Origin: Ancylobacter sp. SL191
Lineage (GTDB): Bacteria; Pseudomonadota; Alphaproteobacteria; Rhizobiales; Xanthobacteraceae
Assembly: GCF_026625645.1 (NCBI RefSeq)
Contig: NZ_CP113056.1
Coordinates: 1,678,501 to 1,742,500, forward strand
DNA length: 64,000 nt
Direction: 5' to 3'
This document shows, piece after piece, positions 1-8,399 of this stretch. The notes below the pieces were generated by a model. The model was given only the letters and a program-made list of their open reading frames with translations, made no database searches and was not told the DNA's origin. Position 1 is the first letter of the stretch. Every line of letters begins with the position of its first letter. The translations under genes were made by a program, and so were the position numbers.

Positions 1-152
1 ATGACGGCGCCGATGAGGCCGGTGAGGCGCAGAGGCGGATCGGGCAGTTGCCCGATCGACTCCATGGCCCGGCGGACGGCGCCGGGAGCCGCCGCCAGCA
101 TCAGGCCCTCGATCACGAGAACCAGCGCCAGGGCGACGATGAGATCCGACAT
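1..152 (-). CDS. DUF2065 family small membrane protein (partial, 3' end off window)
   Basis: Fifty residues are visible, starting MSDLIVALALVLVIEG. A hydrophobic first helix covers about residues 3-22, followed by the family-typical stretch AAPGAVRRAMESIG. The second helix expected in this roughly 60-residue family begins at the window edge (LTGLIGAV). The start ATG lies 12 bases after the hflC stop on the same strand, so it is the third gene of an hflK-hflC-DUF2065 unit; in alphaproteobacteria a DegP-type protease often follows. DUF2065 has no established biochemical role. The position suggests an accessory of the HflKC membrane complex, which is inference. The family call is from memory of sequence patterns. 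Confidence 0.8.
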   Translation of the reverse strand, partial: MSDLIVALALVLVIEGLMLAAAPGAVRRAMESIGQLPDPPLRLTGLIGAV

Positions 153-164
153 TGCTCCGCCGGA

Positions 165-1106
165 TCAGTTGGCGGGCGCTGCCGGGGCGGCGCCCGCAGC
201 CGGAGCCACCGTCGGCGGCGTGCTCGGCACCGGGCTACCCGCCGGGTTCGGCGCGTTGAAGAAGCGGAAGAACTCCGAGGTCGGCGAGAGCAGCATCCGC
301 GTCTCACCCTTCTTCAGCGACGCCTCATAGGCCTGCATCGAGCGGTAGAACTCGAAGAAGCCGCGGTCCTGGTTATAGGCCTGCGCAAAGATGTCGTTGC
401 GCTGGGCGTCGCCTTCACCGCGCAGCTGGTCGGCCGTCGCATTGGCCTCGGCTACGATGATGGTGGAGTCGCGATCGGCGCGGGCGCGGATGGTCTGGCC
501 GGCTTCCGCACCCTGGGCGCGGATTTCGGAGGCCTCGCGCTGACGCTCGGTCTGCATCCGCTGGAACACCGCCTGGCTGTTGGCTTCCGGCAGATCGGCG
601 CGACGGATGCGGACATCGAGCACGCTGATGCCGAAATTGCCGGCCTCGCGGTTCACCTGATCGCGGATGCGCGCCATCAGGGTCTCGCGCTCGTCACGTA
701 CCACCTGGGTGAAGGTGGATTCACCCAGAACGCGGCGCAGCGCCGAGTTCAGGATGGTGGCGAGGCGGGAATTGGCGCCCTCGACATTGCCGACCGACTG
801 GTAGAAGCGCAGCGGGTTGACGATGCGGTAGCGCGCGAAGGCATCCACGACCAGACGCTTCTGGTCGGCCGCGATGACTTCCTGCGAGGGATTTTCGAGA
901 TCGAGGATGCGCTTGTCGATGAAGATCACGCTGTCGACCAGCGGGATCTTGGCGTTGAGGCCGGGCTGTTCGATCACGCGCACGGGCTCGCCGAAGCGCA
1001 GCACGAGCGCCTGCTGCGTCTGGTAGACGCTGAACAGGGCCGAGTAGAGGATGATGGCGCCGACCGCGACGAGAACGGCGAGAACGATACCAAGGCTGTT
1101 CTTCAT
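165..1106 (-). CDS. hflC: HflC, SPFH-domain subunit of the FtsH modulator complex
   Basis: A 313-residue inner-membrane protein. One transmembrane helix lies at about residues 5-25, followed by a band-7/SPFH domain (starting near VYQTQQALVLRFGEP) and a long alanine-, glutamate- and arginine-rich helical region at about 200-270. The family forms a large periplasmic cage with HflK that surrounds and restrains the membrane protease FtsH. Its start overlaps the hflK stop by four bases (ATGA), indicating translational coupling. Length is close to the usual 290-335. The C-terminal 25 residues are Ala/Pro-rich, a variable tail. ftsH itself begins at 63509 in this window, far away on the other strand. 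Confidence 0.96.
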   Translation of the reverse strand: MKNSLGIVLAVLVAVGAIILYSALFSVYQTQQALVLRFGEPVRVIEQPGLNAKIPLVDSVIFIDKRILDLENPSQEVIAADQKRLVVDAFARYRIVNPLRFYQSVGNVEGANSRLATILNSALRRVLGESTFTQVVRDERETLMARIRDQVNREAGNFGISVLDVRIRRADLPEANSQAVFQRMQTERQREASEIRAQGAEAGQTIRARADRDSTIIVAEANATADQLRGEGDAQRNDIFAQAYNQDRGFFEFYRSMQAYEASLKKGETRMLLSPTSEFFRFFNAPNPAGSPVPSTPPTVAPAAGAAPAAPAN

Positions 1107-2257
1107 TGGGCCGCTCCCTGGCCGGCGGTCGTGGGGGCGCGACGGGCGTCGAGGGCGCCCAGCGGCAGGTAGGGCACCACGCCCTGGCTGCCGGCGGTGG
1201 ACTGGTCGATGATGACCTTGTCCATGCCGTCGAACACGCGCTCCATGGTCTCGAGATAGAGGCGCTCGCGGGTGACGTCGGGGGCCTTCTGATAGGCGGT
1301 GAGCACGCTCAGGAAGCGGGACGCCTGACCGCGCGCCTCGATGATCGCGCGCTCCTTGTAGCCCTGCGCACCCTGAGTGATGCGGGCGGATTCACCGCGC
1401 GCTTCCGGGACGACGCGGTTGGCATAGGCCTGCGCCTCGTTCTGCAGACGCTCGGCGTCGGCGCGGGCGGCCTGCACATCGCGGAAGGCGTCGATGACCT
1501 GCGAGGGCGGGTCGACCTTCTGCAACTGGACCTGCGTGACGAGGACGCCGGAGCGGTAGCTGTCGAGCGTCTTCTGCATCAGGTCGTGCACCGCCGTCTC
1601 GATGTTCTGGCGGGCGCCGGTGAGAATGGGCTGGATGTTGGTGCGGCCGACCACCTCGCGCATGGCGCTTTCCGCCACGGCCTTGATGGTGCCTTCCGGG
1701 TTCTGGACGTTGAACAGGAAGTCGGCGGCGCCGATATCCTCGGTGGAGCCGCTCGCGGCCGGCTTCACCATCCAGAAAACGGCGAAGTCGACGTCGACGA
1801 TGTTCTCGTCGCCGGTGAGCATCAGGCTCTCTTCCGACACATCGCGCATGGCGGCGCCGCGGCGGGGATCGTCCCCGGTGCGGATGCCGATGTCGATGCG
1901 GTTGACGCGCGTGACCTGCGGGGTCAGCACGGTCTCGATCGGGTAGGGCAGATGGTAGTTCAGGCCGGGATTGGTCGTGCCGACGAACTTGCCGAAACGC
2001 AGGACGACGCCCTGTTCGTCGGGCTCGACACGGTAGAAGCCGGAGAGCAGCCACGCGACCAGCGCGATCACGACAACGGCAAGGATGCCTTTGCCGCTGC
2101 CGACGCCCCCCGGGAGAGCGGTGCGGAGCTTTTCCTGGCCCCGACGGATCAGATCTTCGAGATCAGGAGAGTTGGGCCCTGACGATTGTGGGCCGGTACC
2201 CCAGGGACCACGCGGACCACCACCCCATGGTCCACCGCTCTGGTTCTTCCACGACAT
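1103..2257 (-). CDS. hflK: HflK, SPFH-domain subunit of the FtsH modulator complex
   Basis: A 384-residue partner of HflC. The N-terminal 50 residues are Gly/Pro/Trp-rich (MSWKNQSGGPWGGGP), as usual for HflK. A single transmembrane helix follows at about 57-75, then the SPFH domain and a coiled-coil tail. I chose the ATG at 2257 because MSWKNQ matches family N-termini and a GGAG lies shortly upstream; the reading frame stays open 35 codons further, but that part looks like leader. HflKC is known to restrict access of cytosolic and membrane substrates to FtsH. It is the first gene of a minus-strand operon with hflC and DUF2065. Confidence 0.96.
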   Translation of the reverse strand: MSWKNQSGGPWGGGPRGPWGTGPQSSGPNSPDLEDLIRRGQEKLRTALPGGVGSGKGILAVVVIALVAWLLSGFYRVEPDEQGVVLRFGKFVGTTNPGLNYHLPYPIETVLTPQVTRVNRIDIGIRTGDDPRRGAAMRDVSEESLMLTGDENIVDVDFAVFWMVKPAASGSTEDIGAADFLFNVQNPEGTIKAVAESAMREVVGRTNIQPILTGARQNIETAVHDLMQKTLDSYRSGVLVTQVQLQKVDPPSQVIDAFRDVQAARADAERLQNEAQAYANRVVPEARGESARITQGAQGYKERAIIEARGQASRFLSVLTAYQKAPDVTRERLYLETMERVFDGMDKVIIDQSTAGSQGVVPYLPLGALDARRAPTTAGQGAAQ

Positions 2258-2440
2258 TCCGCGGCCACTCCGTTTGCGCGCCCGACAGCTGTGGGGCTCG
2301 CAAACGCAGAACCACCAGACGCCACCGTGCAGAGGGTTGCGTGTCCTTCCGACGGAAGGCACGACGACGGCGGTTATAGGTGACGTGGCACCCGCTTACA
2401 ACGCGCCTTCGCATGGCGGCATATGGGGAACGCGCTTGGC

Positions 2441-2719
2441 TTACGCAACGGTAGAGCGCATATGCGAGCCATTGCTCGCGTGCTCAACCTGCTCCCGGCC
2501 CGATGGCGGGTTGCGGTAGTGCGCCAGCACGTAGAGCCGGATCGCCGATGACAGGTTGCCCTGATTGCGGCCCGAATCGATCGAAGCCACAATTTCCGAC
2601 AGCGTCGTGCGACGGCTCGCCGCTATTTCCTTCAGCGCATCCCAGAACTGATCTTCCAGACTTACGCTTGTCTTGTGTCCTGCGATAACAATGGATCGCT
2701 TGACCACGGGACTTTTCAT
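2441..2719 (-). CDS. Ribbon-helix-helix domain protein
   Basis: A 92-residue protein with the RHH_4-type pattern: a short N-terminal strand (KTSVSLEDQFW), a helix (ALKEIA), a turn and a second helix ending NLSSAIRLYVL. Such proteins are presumed dimeric DNA binders; this subfamily has no assigned target. Its ATG overlaps the stop of the upstream DUF4169 gene by four bases (ATGA), so the two are co-translated. In related alphaproteobacteria these two genes usually sit next to fumC and sspB. Here fumC lies beyond a glycosyltransferase-like gene and sspB is about 6 kb away. The last 20 residues are poorly conserved. Confidence 0.85.
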   Translation of the reverse strand: MKSPVVKRSIVIAGHKTSVSLEDQFWDALKEIAASRRTTLSEIVASIDSGRNQGNLSSAIRLYVLAHYRNPPSGREQVEHASNGSHMRSTVA

Positions 2720-2904
2720 GTCTCGCCCTCTCGAACTCGCCTGTGCCCATCCAGCGACGTTTCTTTGCTTCGCTCTAAGGCCGCTTCCGCTGTGCGCTGG
2801 GCCTTTGTGCGGCCGAACTCCAAACGTCGGGCGGCGGCCTTTTGTTCCGCCTCTTCGCGCGCAATTCGCTTTCGATGGCGGTGAAGATTCACGATGTCCG
2901 ACAT
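2716..2904 (-). CDS. DUF4169 family protein
   Basis: A 62-residue, strongly basic and Glu-rich helical protein. The start (MSDIVNLHRHRKR) and the blocks EFGRTKAQR and LDGHRR are hallmarks of DUF4169. I chose the internal ATG at 2904 over an upstream in-frame ATG at 2985 because family members begin with an IVNL motif right after Met. No function is established. The charged helical character and ATGA coupling to the ribbon-helix-helix gene suggest the two act together, perhaps at nucleic acid; that is inference. Confidence 0.82.
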   Translation of the reverse strand: MSDIVNLHRHRKRIAREEAEQKAAARRLEFGRTKAQRTAEAALERSKETSLDGHRRVREGET

Positions 2905-3320
2905 TGGTACTCCGCTCCGCATCATGATGTGGCGTCGTCTTTGATAGCCGTCAATGCCGAAATTCAGAATCCGATCACCAAACATTGCATCAGGAAAGGT
3001 GATCTTTGAGCACTTTTCGGGCTTTTTAACAGGTTTTGCGGCGTCGGAGCGTATTCAGAAGCCTGAGAAGCCCAGGATAGTGCGAAAATACACGTAAGAA
3101 GTAATCTATTTCGTTGGGTCCGTGCCGCAATGGCTGTCGTGCCGCGTCGGAGGACTGGCATCCCAGACTTTTACGTTCATCACGCGTTCGTGATCGTCTG
3201 TTCGTCATAAATTCGGCGCGCGTTCGCCCTGCGGGACGCAGGTACCGGAGCCGAGAATTCCGGTCTTGCGCGTGTCACGGGTACCCGTTACCGGTAATAT
3301 ATTCCGTTAGGACATGGTCC
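2905..3320. other. 416-base intergenic region, AT-richer than its surroundings
   Basis: No supportable gene. This is the promoter side of the DUF4169/RHH pair (minus) and the leader of the glycosyltransferase-like gene (plus). Its middle part, about 2960-3120, is visibly richer in A and T than the flanking genes. Open frames crossing it lack recognisable domains, and I treat them as chance. I see no tRNA, attachment-site duplication or insertion-sequence end. Confidence 0.6.
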
Positions 3321-4052
3321 ATGCCGGTAGGGGTTGCAGCGGGTTCCCGAAGGCCGATTTACCTGGTCTACGGCTTCTATGTTCACCCGGGATCCGACTG
3401 GCGCGCGGTCATGGCCGGCCAGATCGCGGATCTGCGGCGCTATGGGCTGCTCGACCGTGCCGAGCTCAGCATCATCATCACCGACCCCCACAACACCGCG
3501 GGAGTGGCTGACTTCGCGGCTGGCCTGTGCGAGGCGGCGGCCACCATCATCGTTCACGATGAAAACCGTTATGAGTACTGGGCCCTTCATCACCTCTGGA
3601 CCCTGGCCTGCGCGCATCCCGACGGGCGGGTCGCCTATCTCCACTCGAAGGGCATCAGCCGGAACATCCGCGTGCGCAGCCGGGTCGAGCGGGCGCTCAC
3701 CCGCGGCACCTTCGAGCACTGGGAGCGGTGGCTGACGCTGATGGAGCGTGACCGCATCGCGCTTGCGGGCATGTTTCCGGCGAGCGGTGGCTGGGTCTGG
3801 TACAATTTCTGGTGGGCCACCGCGTCCTATCTGGCCAGCCTGCCCGAGCCGGAGGTGACCGCTGACCGCTATGCCTATGAAAGTTGGGTAGGCCGCGGCG
3901 CGTGCGGCGCCGCCAGCGAAGGGCTGTCGACGTTTTCAGGCCGTGTCCGGGCCTATTCCGCAGGCGAGGCGGACAGTCAGATGCACCGGATGACCCAATG
4001 GTCGGTCTCCCAGCACCCCTGGCTCCGCCGGCTGATCGCGGCGGTGCGCTGA
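3321..4052 (+). CDS. Glycosyltransferase-like protein of the HTKG / NFWWA family
   Basis: A 243-residue soluble protein. Features visible in order are an N-terminal Rossmann-like beginning (IYLVYGFYVHPGS), an HSKG motif at 108-111 (YLHSKGIS), a Trp-rich block WYNFWWA at about 160-166, and RYAYESWVGRG at about 183-193. I recognise this order (HTKG, then NFWWA, then an E-W-G motif) from uncharacterised glycosyltransferase-like proteins in surface-polysaccharide clusters; the enzymatic role is unproven. The ATG at 3321 was chosen for an upstream AGGA and because conserved sequence begins right after it; an open frame extends to 3114. No other sugar genes lie nearby. It sits in an AT-richer pocket between RHH/DUF4169 and fumC, which suggests insertion. 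Confidence 0.6.
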   Translation: MPVGVAAGSRRPIYLVYGFYVHPGSDWRAVMAGQIADLRRYGLLDRAELSIIITDPHNTAGVADFAAGLCEAAATIIVHDENRYEYWALHHLWTLACAHPDGRVAYLHSKGISRNIRVRSRVERALTRGTFEHWERWLTLMERDRIALAGMFPASGGWVWYNFWWATASYLASLPEPEVTADRYAYESWVGRGACGAASEGLSTFSGRVRAYSAGEADSQMHRMTQWSVSQHPWLRRLIAAVR

Positions 4053-4211
4053 GCTTTCCCACGGCCCAGTGAGAGGCGTGGGGCGACATCGCGCCGGTGC
4101 AATGTCCGCCCGAGGTCGCATTCCGCCGGTTTCGTCCGCATGGTAAGTGCTGCGCGTCCAAGTGGCGCAGGCGCCACATTATCAGCCAGCCGACCTCAAG
4201 AGGTTTTCAAG

Positions 4212-5603
4212 ATGAGCAGCACCCGCATCGAGACCGATACGTTCGGGCCCATCGAGGTGGCGAGCGACAAATATTGGGGCGCGCAGGCGCAGCGCTCGCT
4301 CGGCAATTTCAAGATCGGCTGGGAAAAGCAGCCGCTGCCCATCGTCCATGCGCTCGGCGTCATCAAGCGGGCGGCGGCGGAAACCAACCGCGACCTCGGC
4401 CATCTCGACGCCAAGCTGGCGGATGCCATTATCGCCGCCGCTCAGGAGGTGATCGACGGCACGCTCGACGCGCATTTCCCGCTCTCAGTCTGGCAGACCG
4501 GCTCCGGCACGCAGACCAACATGAACGCCAATGAGGTGATCTCGAACCGCGCGATCGAGATGCTCGGCGGGGAGAAGGGCTCGAAGAAGCCGGTTCACCC
4601 GAACGACCATGTCAATATGAGCCAGTCGTCGAACGACACCTACCCGACCGCCATGCATGTCGCGGCGTCGGTGGAGGTCGTGAAGACGCTTCTTCCCGCG
4701 CTCACCCATCTGCGCGACGCGCTCGCCGCCAAGTCCAAGGCGTGGGAGCACATCATCAAGATCGGCCGCACCCACACGCAGGATGCGACGCCGCTCACGC
4801 TCGGCCAGGAATTCTCCGGCTACACCCAGCAGGTGACGAACGGCATTGCGCGCATCGAGCAGACGCTGCCGGCGCTGATGGAGCTCGCCCAGGGTGGCAC
4901 CGCCGTCGGCACCGGGTTGAACGCTCCTATCGGCTTTGCCGAGAAGGTGGCCGAACGCATCGCCGCCATCACCGGCCTGCCCTTCACCACGGCGCCGAAC
5001 AAGTTCGAGGCCCTCGCCGCGCATGACGCGATGGTGTTCACCCATGGCGCGATCAACACCGTGGCGGTATCGCTGTTCAAGATCGCCAACGACATCCGTC
5101 TGCTCGGCTCCGGCCCGCGCTCGGGCCTCGGCGAGCTTGCCTTGCCGGAAAACGAGCCGGGCTCCTCGATCATGCCGGGCAAGGTGAACCCGACCCAGTG
5201 CGAGGCGCTGACCCAGGTGTGCGTGCAGGTGTTCGGCAACAACGCCGCGCTCAGCTTCGCCGGCAGCCAGGGCCATTTCGAGCTGAACGTCTACAATCCC
5301 GTCATGGCCTATAACTTCCTCCAGTCGGCGCGCCTGCTGGCCGATGCGGCGGTCAGCTTCACCGACAATTGCGTCGTCGGCATCGAGGCCCGCGAGGACA
5401 ACATCAAGGCGGCGCTGGAGCGGTCCTTGATGCTTGTCACGGCGCTGGCGCCGAAGATCGGCTATGACAACGCCGCCAAGATCGCCAAGACGGCGCACAA
5501 GAACGGTACCACGCTGCGCGATGAGGCTGTCGGTGGCGGCTATGTTACCAATGAAGAGTTTGACGCTGTTGTCCGCCCGGAGAAGATGATTTCGCCGGGT
5601 TAA
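4212..5603 (+). CDS. fumC: Fumarate hydratase class II
   Basis: A 463-residue tetrameric, iron-independent fumarase converting fumarate to malate in the TCA cycle. The superfamily signature [15 protein letters not shown] starts at residue 317, placing the mobile-loop serine at 318 as in Escherichia coli FumC. The THTQDATP block and the substrate-binding SSNDTYP segment are present. Length equals the family norm. The start [16 protein letters not shown] was preferred over an in-frame upstream ATG at 4140 because it matches family N-termini. The gene stands alone on the plus strand, with a large hairpin about 50 bases downstream. Confidence 0.97.
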   Translation: MSSTRIETDTFGPIEVASDKYWGAQAQRSLGNFKIGWEKQPLPIVHALGVIKRAAAETNRDLGHLDAKLADAIIAAAQEVIDGTLDAHFPLSVWQTGSGTQTNMNANEVISNRAIEMLGGEKGSKKPVHPNDHVNMSQSSNDTYPTAMHVAASVEVVKTLLPALTHLRDALAAKSKAWEHIIKIGRTHTQDATPLTLGQEFSGYTQQVTNGIARIEQTLPALMELAQGGTAVGTGLNAPIGFAEKVAERIAAITGLPFTTAPNKFEALAAHDAMVFTHGAINTVAVSLFKIANDIRLLGSGPRSGLGELALPENEPGSSIMPGKVNPTQCEALTQVCVQVFGNNAALSFAGSQGHFELNVYNPVMAYNFLQSARLLADAAVSFTDNCVVGIEAREDNIKAALERSLMLVTALAPKIGYDNAAKIAKTAHKNGTTLRDEAVGGGYVTNEEFDAVVRPEKMISPG

Positions 5604-5655
5604 TCTACCGTTCATGCAGATGAATGCCTGTTCATTTGCGTGTCTAAAGATTAAC

Positions 5656-5700
5656 GCGCCGCATTACCGAAGTTTCATTTGAGATTTCGGGATGCGGCGC
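5656..5700. promoter_or_regulatory. Long imperfect hairpin between fumC and the Spy-like gene
   Basis: The outer arms GCGCCGCAT and ATGCGGCGC are perfect complements, and inner arms CCGAA and TTCGG extend the stem around an AT-rich loop. No T-run follows, so it is not a classic intrinsic terminator. It ends 36 bases before the Spy-like start codon and may act as an operator, an mRNA structure or a weak terminator. Confidence 0.45.
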
Positions 5701-5736
5701 GCAACATCTGTCTCATCAAGCAAGGAGATGAGGCCG

Positions 5737-6348
5737 ATGAAACGCACAATCATTGCCGCGACCGCCGCCGCCCTGCTGGCCAGCGCCGCCTTCGGCGTGG
5801 CCGCGCCGAACTTCAAGGGCGACGGTCCCCGCCTGACCCCGCAGCAGATGGCGGAAAATGCCGGCGCGATGAGCGACGCTCATATCGCCGCGCTCAAGGT
5901 CGGGCTGAAGCTCACCCCCGAGCAGGACAAGCTCTGGCCGGCGCTGGAAGCGGCGCTGCGCGACTATTCCCAGCAGCGCATCGACCGGCGGCTTGAACAC
6001 CGCGAGGAGCGCGCCGAACAGAAGGGCCCCGGCGATCGGCCCGACGTCATCGTGCGGCTGCGTGAGCGCGCCGATGGCATGCTGGAGCGTGGCGAGGGCC
6101 TGAAGAAGGTGGTGGACGCCGCCGACCCGCTGTTCAAGACGCTCGACGAGCAGCAGCAGCGCCGCTTCGCCATCCTGTTCAAGCAGGTTGAAGGACCGCG
6201 CATGGCGCGCTGGGACCGTCATCACGGCCCGCATGGTGGCCCCGGACGCGGTGGTCCGGACCGTGGCGGTCCCGGCTTCCACCCGATGCCCCCCGGCGGA
6301 CCGGGCGGCCCTGGTGGCCCGGACGGCCCCGACGGCGAGCCGCTCTGA
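5737..6348 (+). CDS. Spy/CpxP-like periplasmic LTxxQ protein with Gly/Pro/His-rich tail
   Basis: A 203-residue exported protein. It has a clean signal peptide (MKRTIIAATAAALLASAAFG), then a helical domain with two LTxxQ-type motifs (LTPQQM near residue 33 and LTPEQ near 62), as in the Spy/CpxP/CnrX superfamily of periplasmic chaperones and metal sensors. The last 45 residues are low-complexity with repeated GGP units and several histidines (RHHGPHGG), possibly metal-binding. The start at 5737 has a good AAGGAG upstream, so an in-frame start at 5692 is unlikely. Role as envelope-stress chaperone is inferred from the family. No sensor kinase or RND genes lie adjacent. Confidence 0.82.
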   Translation: MKRTIIAATAAALLASAAFGVAAPNFKGDGPRLTPQQMAENAGAMSDAHIAALKVGLKLTPEQDKLWPALEAALRDYSQQRIDRRLEHREERAEQKGPGDRPDVIVRLRERADGMLERGEGLKKVVDAADPLFKTLDEQQQRRFAILFKQVEGPRMARWDRHHGPHGGPGRGGPDRGGPGFHPMPPGGPGGPGGPDGPDGEPL

Positions 6349-6359
6349 TCCCCCGCTTT

Positions 6360-6441
6360 GACGTCATCCCGGACGGCCGCAAGGTCGCTCCGGGATCGGC
6401 GGCGGCCCCCGCTGTCCCGGCACTCGGCCGGGATGGCGTCT
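6360..6441. repeat. Dispersed palindromic intergenic repeat, copy 1
   Basis: It contains ACGTCATCCCGGACGGCCGC followed by CTCCGGGATC, which can fold into a stem, then a right module ending TCGGCCGGGATGGCGTC. Similar sequence recurs near 16839, 19885, 47228 and 49899. It lies between the convergent ends of the Spy-like gene and the GNAT gene. Confidence 0.75.
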
Positions 6442-6448
6442 GGGCGGC

Positions 6449-6928
6449 TCAGTCTTCCGCTAGAGCCTTCAGCGCGTCGCCGGTGACCCGCTGGACGGTC
6501 CACTCGTCCATCGGCGCCGCACCGATGGAGCGGTAGAAGCGGATGGCGGGCTCGTTCCAGTTGAGTACCCACCACTCGAAGCGCCCGAGACCCTCCTCGA
6601 CGCAGCGCCGCGCGAGGTGGCGCATGAGCGCCCTGGCGATGCCGCGCCCGCGATAGGCCGGCCGTACATACAGATCTTCCAGATAAAGCCCGTGGCGGCC
6701 GCGGAAGGTCGAGTAGTTGTAGAACCACAGGGCGAAGCCGGCCGGCGCACCGTCCCATTCCGCGATGTCGCAGAACACGCGGGGGTTCGGCCCGAACAGG
6801 TCGCGCTCGATATCGGCCAGGCCCGCCTCGACCTCGTGCAGCAGCTTCTCGTAATCGGCGAGTTCGCGCACGAAGGCGAGGATGAGCGGGGCATCGGCCG
6901 GTGTGGCCGGGCGGATGGACAGGCTCAT
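6449..6928 (-). CDS. GNAT family N-acetyltransferase (diamine acetyltransferase-like)
   Basis: A 159-residue GNAT-fold protein. The acetyl-CoA-binding motif A is clear (LYVRPAYRGRGIARALM). The preceding YLEDLYV strand and the downstream WWVLNWNEPAIRFYRSIGA are typical of the spermidine/spermine acetyltransferase-like subgroup, whose bacterial substrates vary. The start MSLSIRPATPAD at 6928 matches the GNAT N-terminus; an in-frame ATG 22 codons upstream would overlap thyA and is unlikely. It begins 8 bases after the thyA stop, so the two are probably co-transcribed. The actual acceptor amine cannot be told from sequence. Confidence 0.88.
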   Translation of the reverse strand: MSLSIRPATPADAPLILAFVRELADYEKLLHEVEAGLADIERDLFGPNPRVFCDIAEWDGAPAGFALWFYNYSTFRGRHGLYLEDLYVRPAYRGRGIARALMRHLARRCVEEGLGRFEWWVLNWNEPAIRFYRSIGAAPMDEWTVQRVTGDALKALAED

Positions 6929-6935
6929 GGCCGCC

Positions 6936-7730
6936 TCAGACCGCCACCGGCGCCTTGATGGCCGGGTGCGGGTCGTAATTCTCGATGGCGACATCCGCGA
7001 AGCGGAAGGCGAACAGGTCGTCCACCGCCGGGTTGAGCCTCAAGCTCGGCAGGGCGCGCGGGCTGCGCGAGAGCTGCTCATGCACCTGCTCCATATGGTT
7101 GGTGTAGATGTGCGCGTCGCCCAGTGTATGGACGAAATCGCCGGGCTTCAGCCCCGTCACCTGCGCCACCATATGGGTCAGCAGCGCATAGGAGGCGATG
7201 TTGAAGGGCACGCCGAGGAAGATATCGGCCGAGCGCTGGTAGAGCTGGCAGGAGAGCCGGCCATTGGCGACATAGAACTGGAACAGCAGGTGACAGGGCG
7301 GCAGCGCCATTTGCGGCACATCCGTCGGGTTCCAGGCCGAGACGATCAGCCGGCGTGAATCCGGGTTGCGGCGGATGTCGGCGACGACCTGCGCGATCTG
7401 GTCGATCACGCCGCCCTTGCCGTCCGGCCAGGAGCGCCACTGATGGCCATAGACCGGGCCGAGATCGCCCTTGTCGTCGGCCCACTCATCCCAGATCGAG
7501 ACGCCGTTTTCCTTGAGATAGGCGATGTTGGTGTCGCCGGCGAGGAACCACAGCAGTTCGTGGATGATCGAGCGCAGGTGCAGCTTCTTGGTGGTGACGA
7601 GCGGAAAGCCCGCGCCGAGATCGAAACGCATCTGGTGGCCGAACACGGAGAGCGTGCCGGTGCCGGTCCGGTCATCCTTGCGGATGCCCTCGCGCAGCAC
7701 GCGTTCCAGAAGCTCGTGATATTGCCGCAT
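6936..7730 (-). CDS. thyA: Thymidylate synthase
   Basis: A 264-residue enzyme making dTMP from dUMP with methylenetetrahydrofolate as methyl donor and reductant. The catalytic cysteine is C146 in PPCHLLFQF, at the same number as in Escherichia coli. The nucleotide-binding [10 protein letters not shown] and C-terminal [13 protein letters not shown] are intact. I chose the ATG at 7730 (MRQYHELL) for exact family length; an ATG at 7745 adds five residues. The dihydrofolate it produces is recycled by FolA, encoded at 10805 on the other strand. Confidence 0.97.
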   Translation of the reverse strand: MRQYHELLERVLREGIRKDDRTGTGTLSVFGHQMRFDLGAGFPLVTTKKLHLRSIIHELLWFLAGDTNIAYLKENGVSIWDEWADDKGDLGPVYGHQWRSWPDGKGGVIDQIAQVVADIRRNPDSRRLIVSAWNPTDVPQMALPPCHLLFQFYVANGRLSCQLYQRSADIFLGVPFNIASYALLTHMVAQVTGLKPGDFVHTLGDAHIYTNHMEQVHEQLSRSPRALPSLRLNPAVDDLFAFRFADVAIENYDPHPAIKAPVAV

Positions 7731-7926
7731 GGTCTCTCTCGTCATCGCTGCCGGTGGTGCCTCGACCCACTATATATAGCGCAAGCCTGCCTCCGCCGCA
7801 GCCCAAGCCGCGCCCCGCACACAGCAAAAGCGCCCGCTTCCTCATGCTGCGGCGGTATCGGGGGAACCTCGTGAGCCCCCGCCGGCTTGTCCTTGGCGCG
7901 CACCATTCACCGAGGGAGGAGACCCC

Positions 7927-8304
7927 ATGTCCAGCAACGCGACCACGGACGACAAGGCGGCGACGCTTGCCGGCACCACTATCGAGCGGACCGACAGCAC
8001 CACGGCGCTCGCCAAGGAGCATCATCGCCTCGCCATGCATCTCAACCTGCTGGAGAAGGACGCGACACACCCTATCGACCTCGTGGTGGAAGGCTCGCAC
8101 ATGAATCCGGCCTTGGTGCTGCGCGACGGGCAGGCGCTGCGCAGCGCCCACTCCGACGTGCGGCTCGACTATGAGTTGATGCGCGAGGTGCTGATGGAGG
8201 TGATCCGCACCCGCATCGCCGAGCTGGATGAGAAGCTCGGGGGCTCGCAGGGCGGCAACAAGCCGATCGAGCGCCTGCAATATGGCGACCAGACGGAGGC
8301 GTGA
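7927..8304 (+). CDS. Hypothetical protein, 125 aa
   Basis: I do not recognise a family. It has a good ribosome binding site (GGGAGGAGACCCC before ATG). It is a soluble, charged protein with no signal peptide or membrane segment: a Thr/Ala-rich N-terminus (residues 1-28), a central helical part with HHRLAMHLNLLEKD, and a helix LMREVLMEVIRTRIAELDEKL near 85-105. Codon usage resembles neighbouring genes. It is divergent from thyA and lies just upstream of the tmRNA gene on the same strand. It could belong to a lineage-specific family. Confidence 0.7.
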   Translation: MSSNATTDDKAATLAGTTIERTDSTTALAKEHHRLAMHLNLLEKDATHPIDLVVEGSHMNPALVLRDGQALRSAHSDVRLDYELMREVLMEVIRTRIAELDEKLGGSQGGNKPIERLQYGDQTEA

Positions 8305-8399
8305 AAACGCTGTCCGGCAGAAGGGGCGGGATGACGCAAGCCCGCCCCCCTTCCAACCGGCCGCCCGAACGCCTATATTCCCCTCCGCCGGTGCAAGCC

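Noticed and set aside
2905..3320. Integration site or prophage remnant in the AT-rich gap
   Set aside because: No tRNA, integrase, direct repeats or phage gene is visible; only composition differs.
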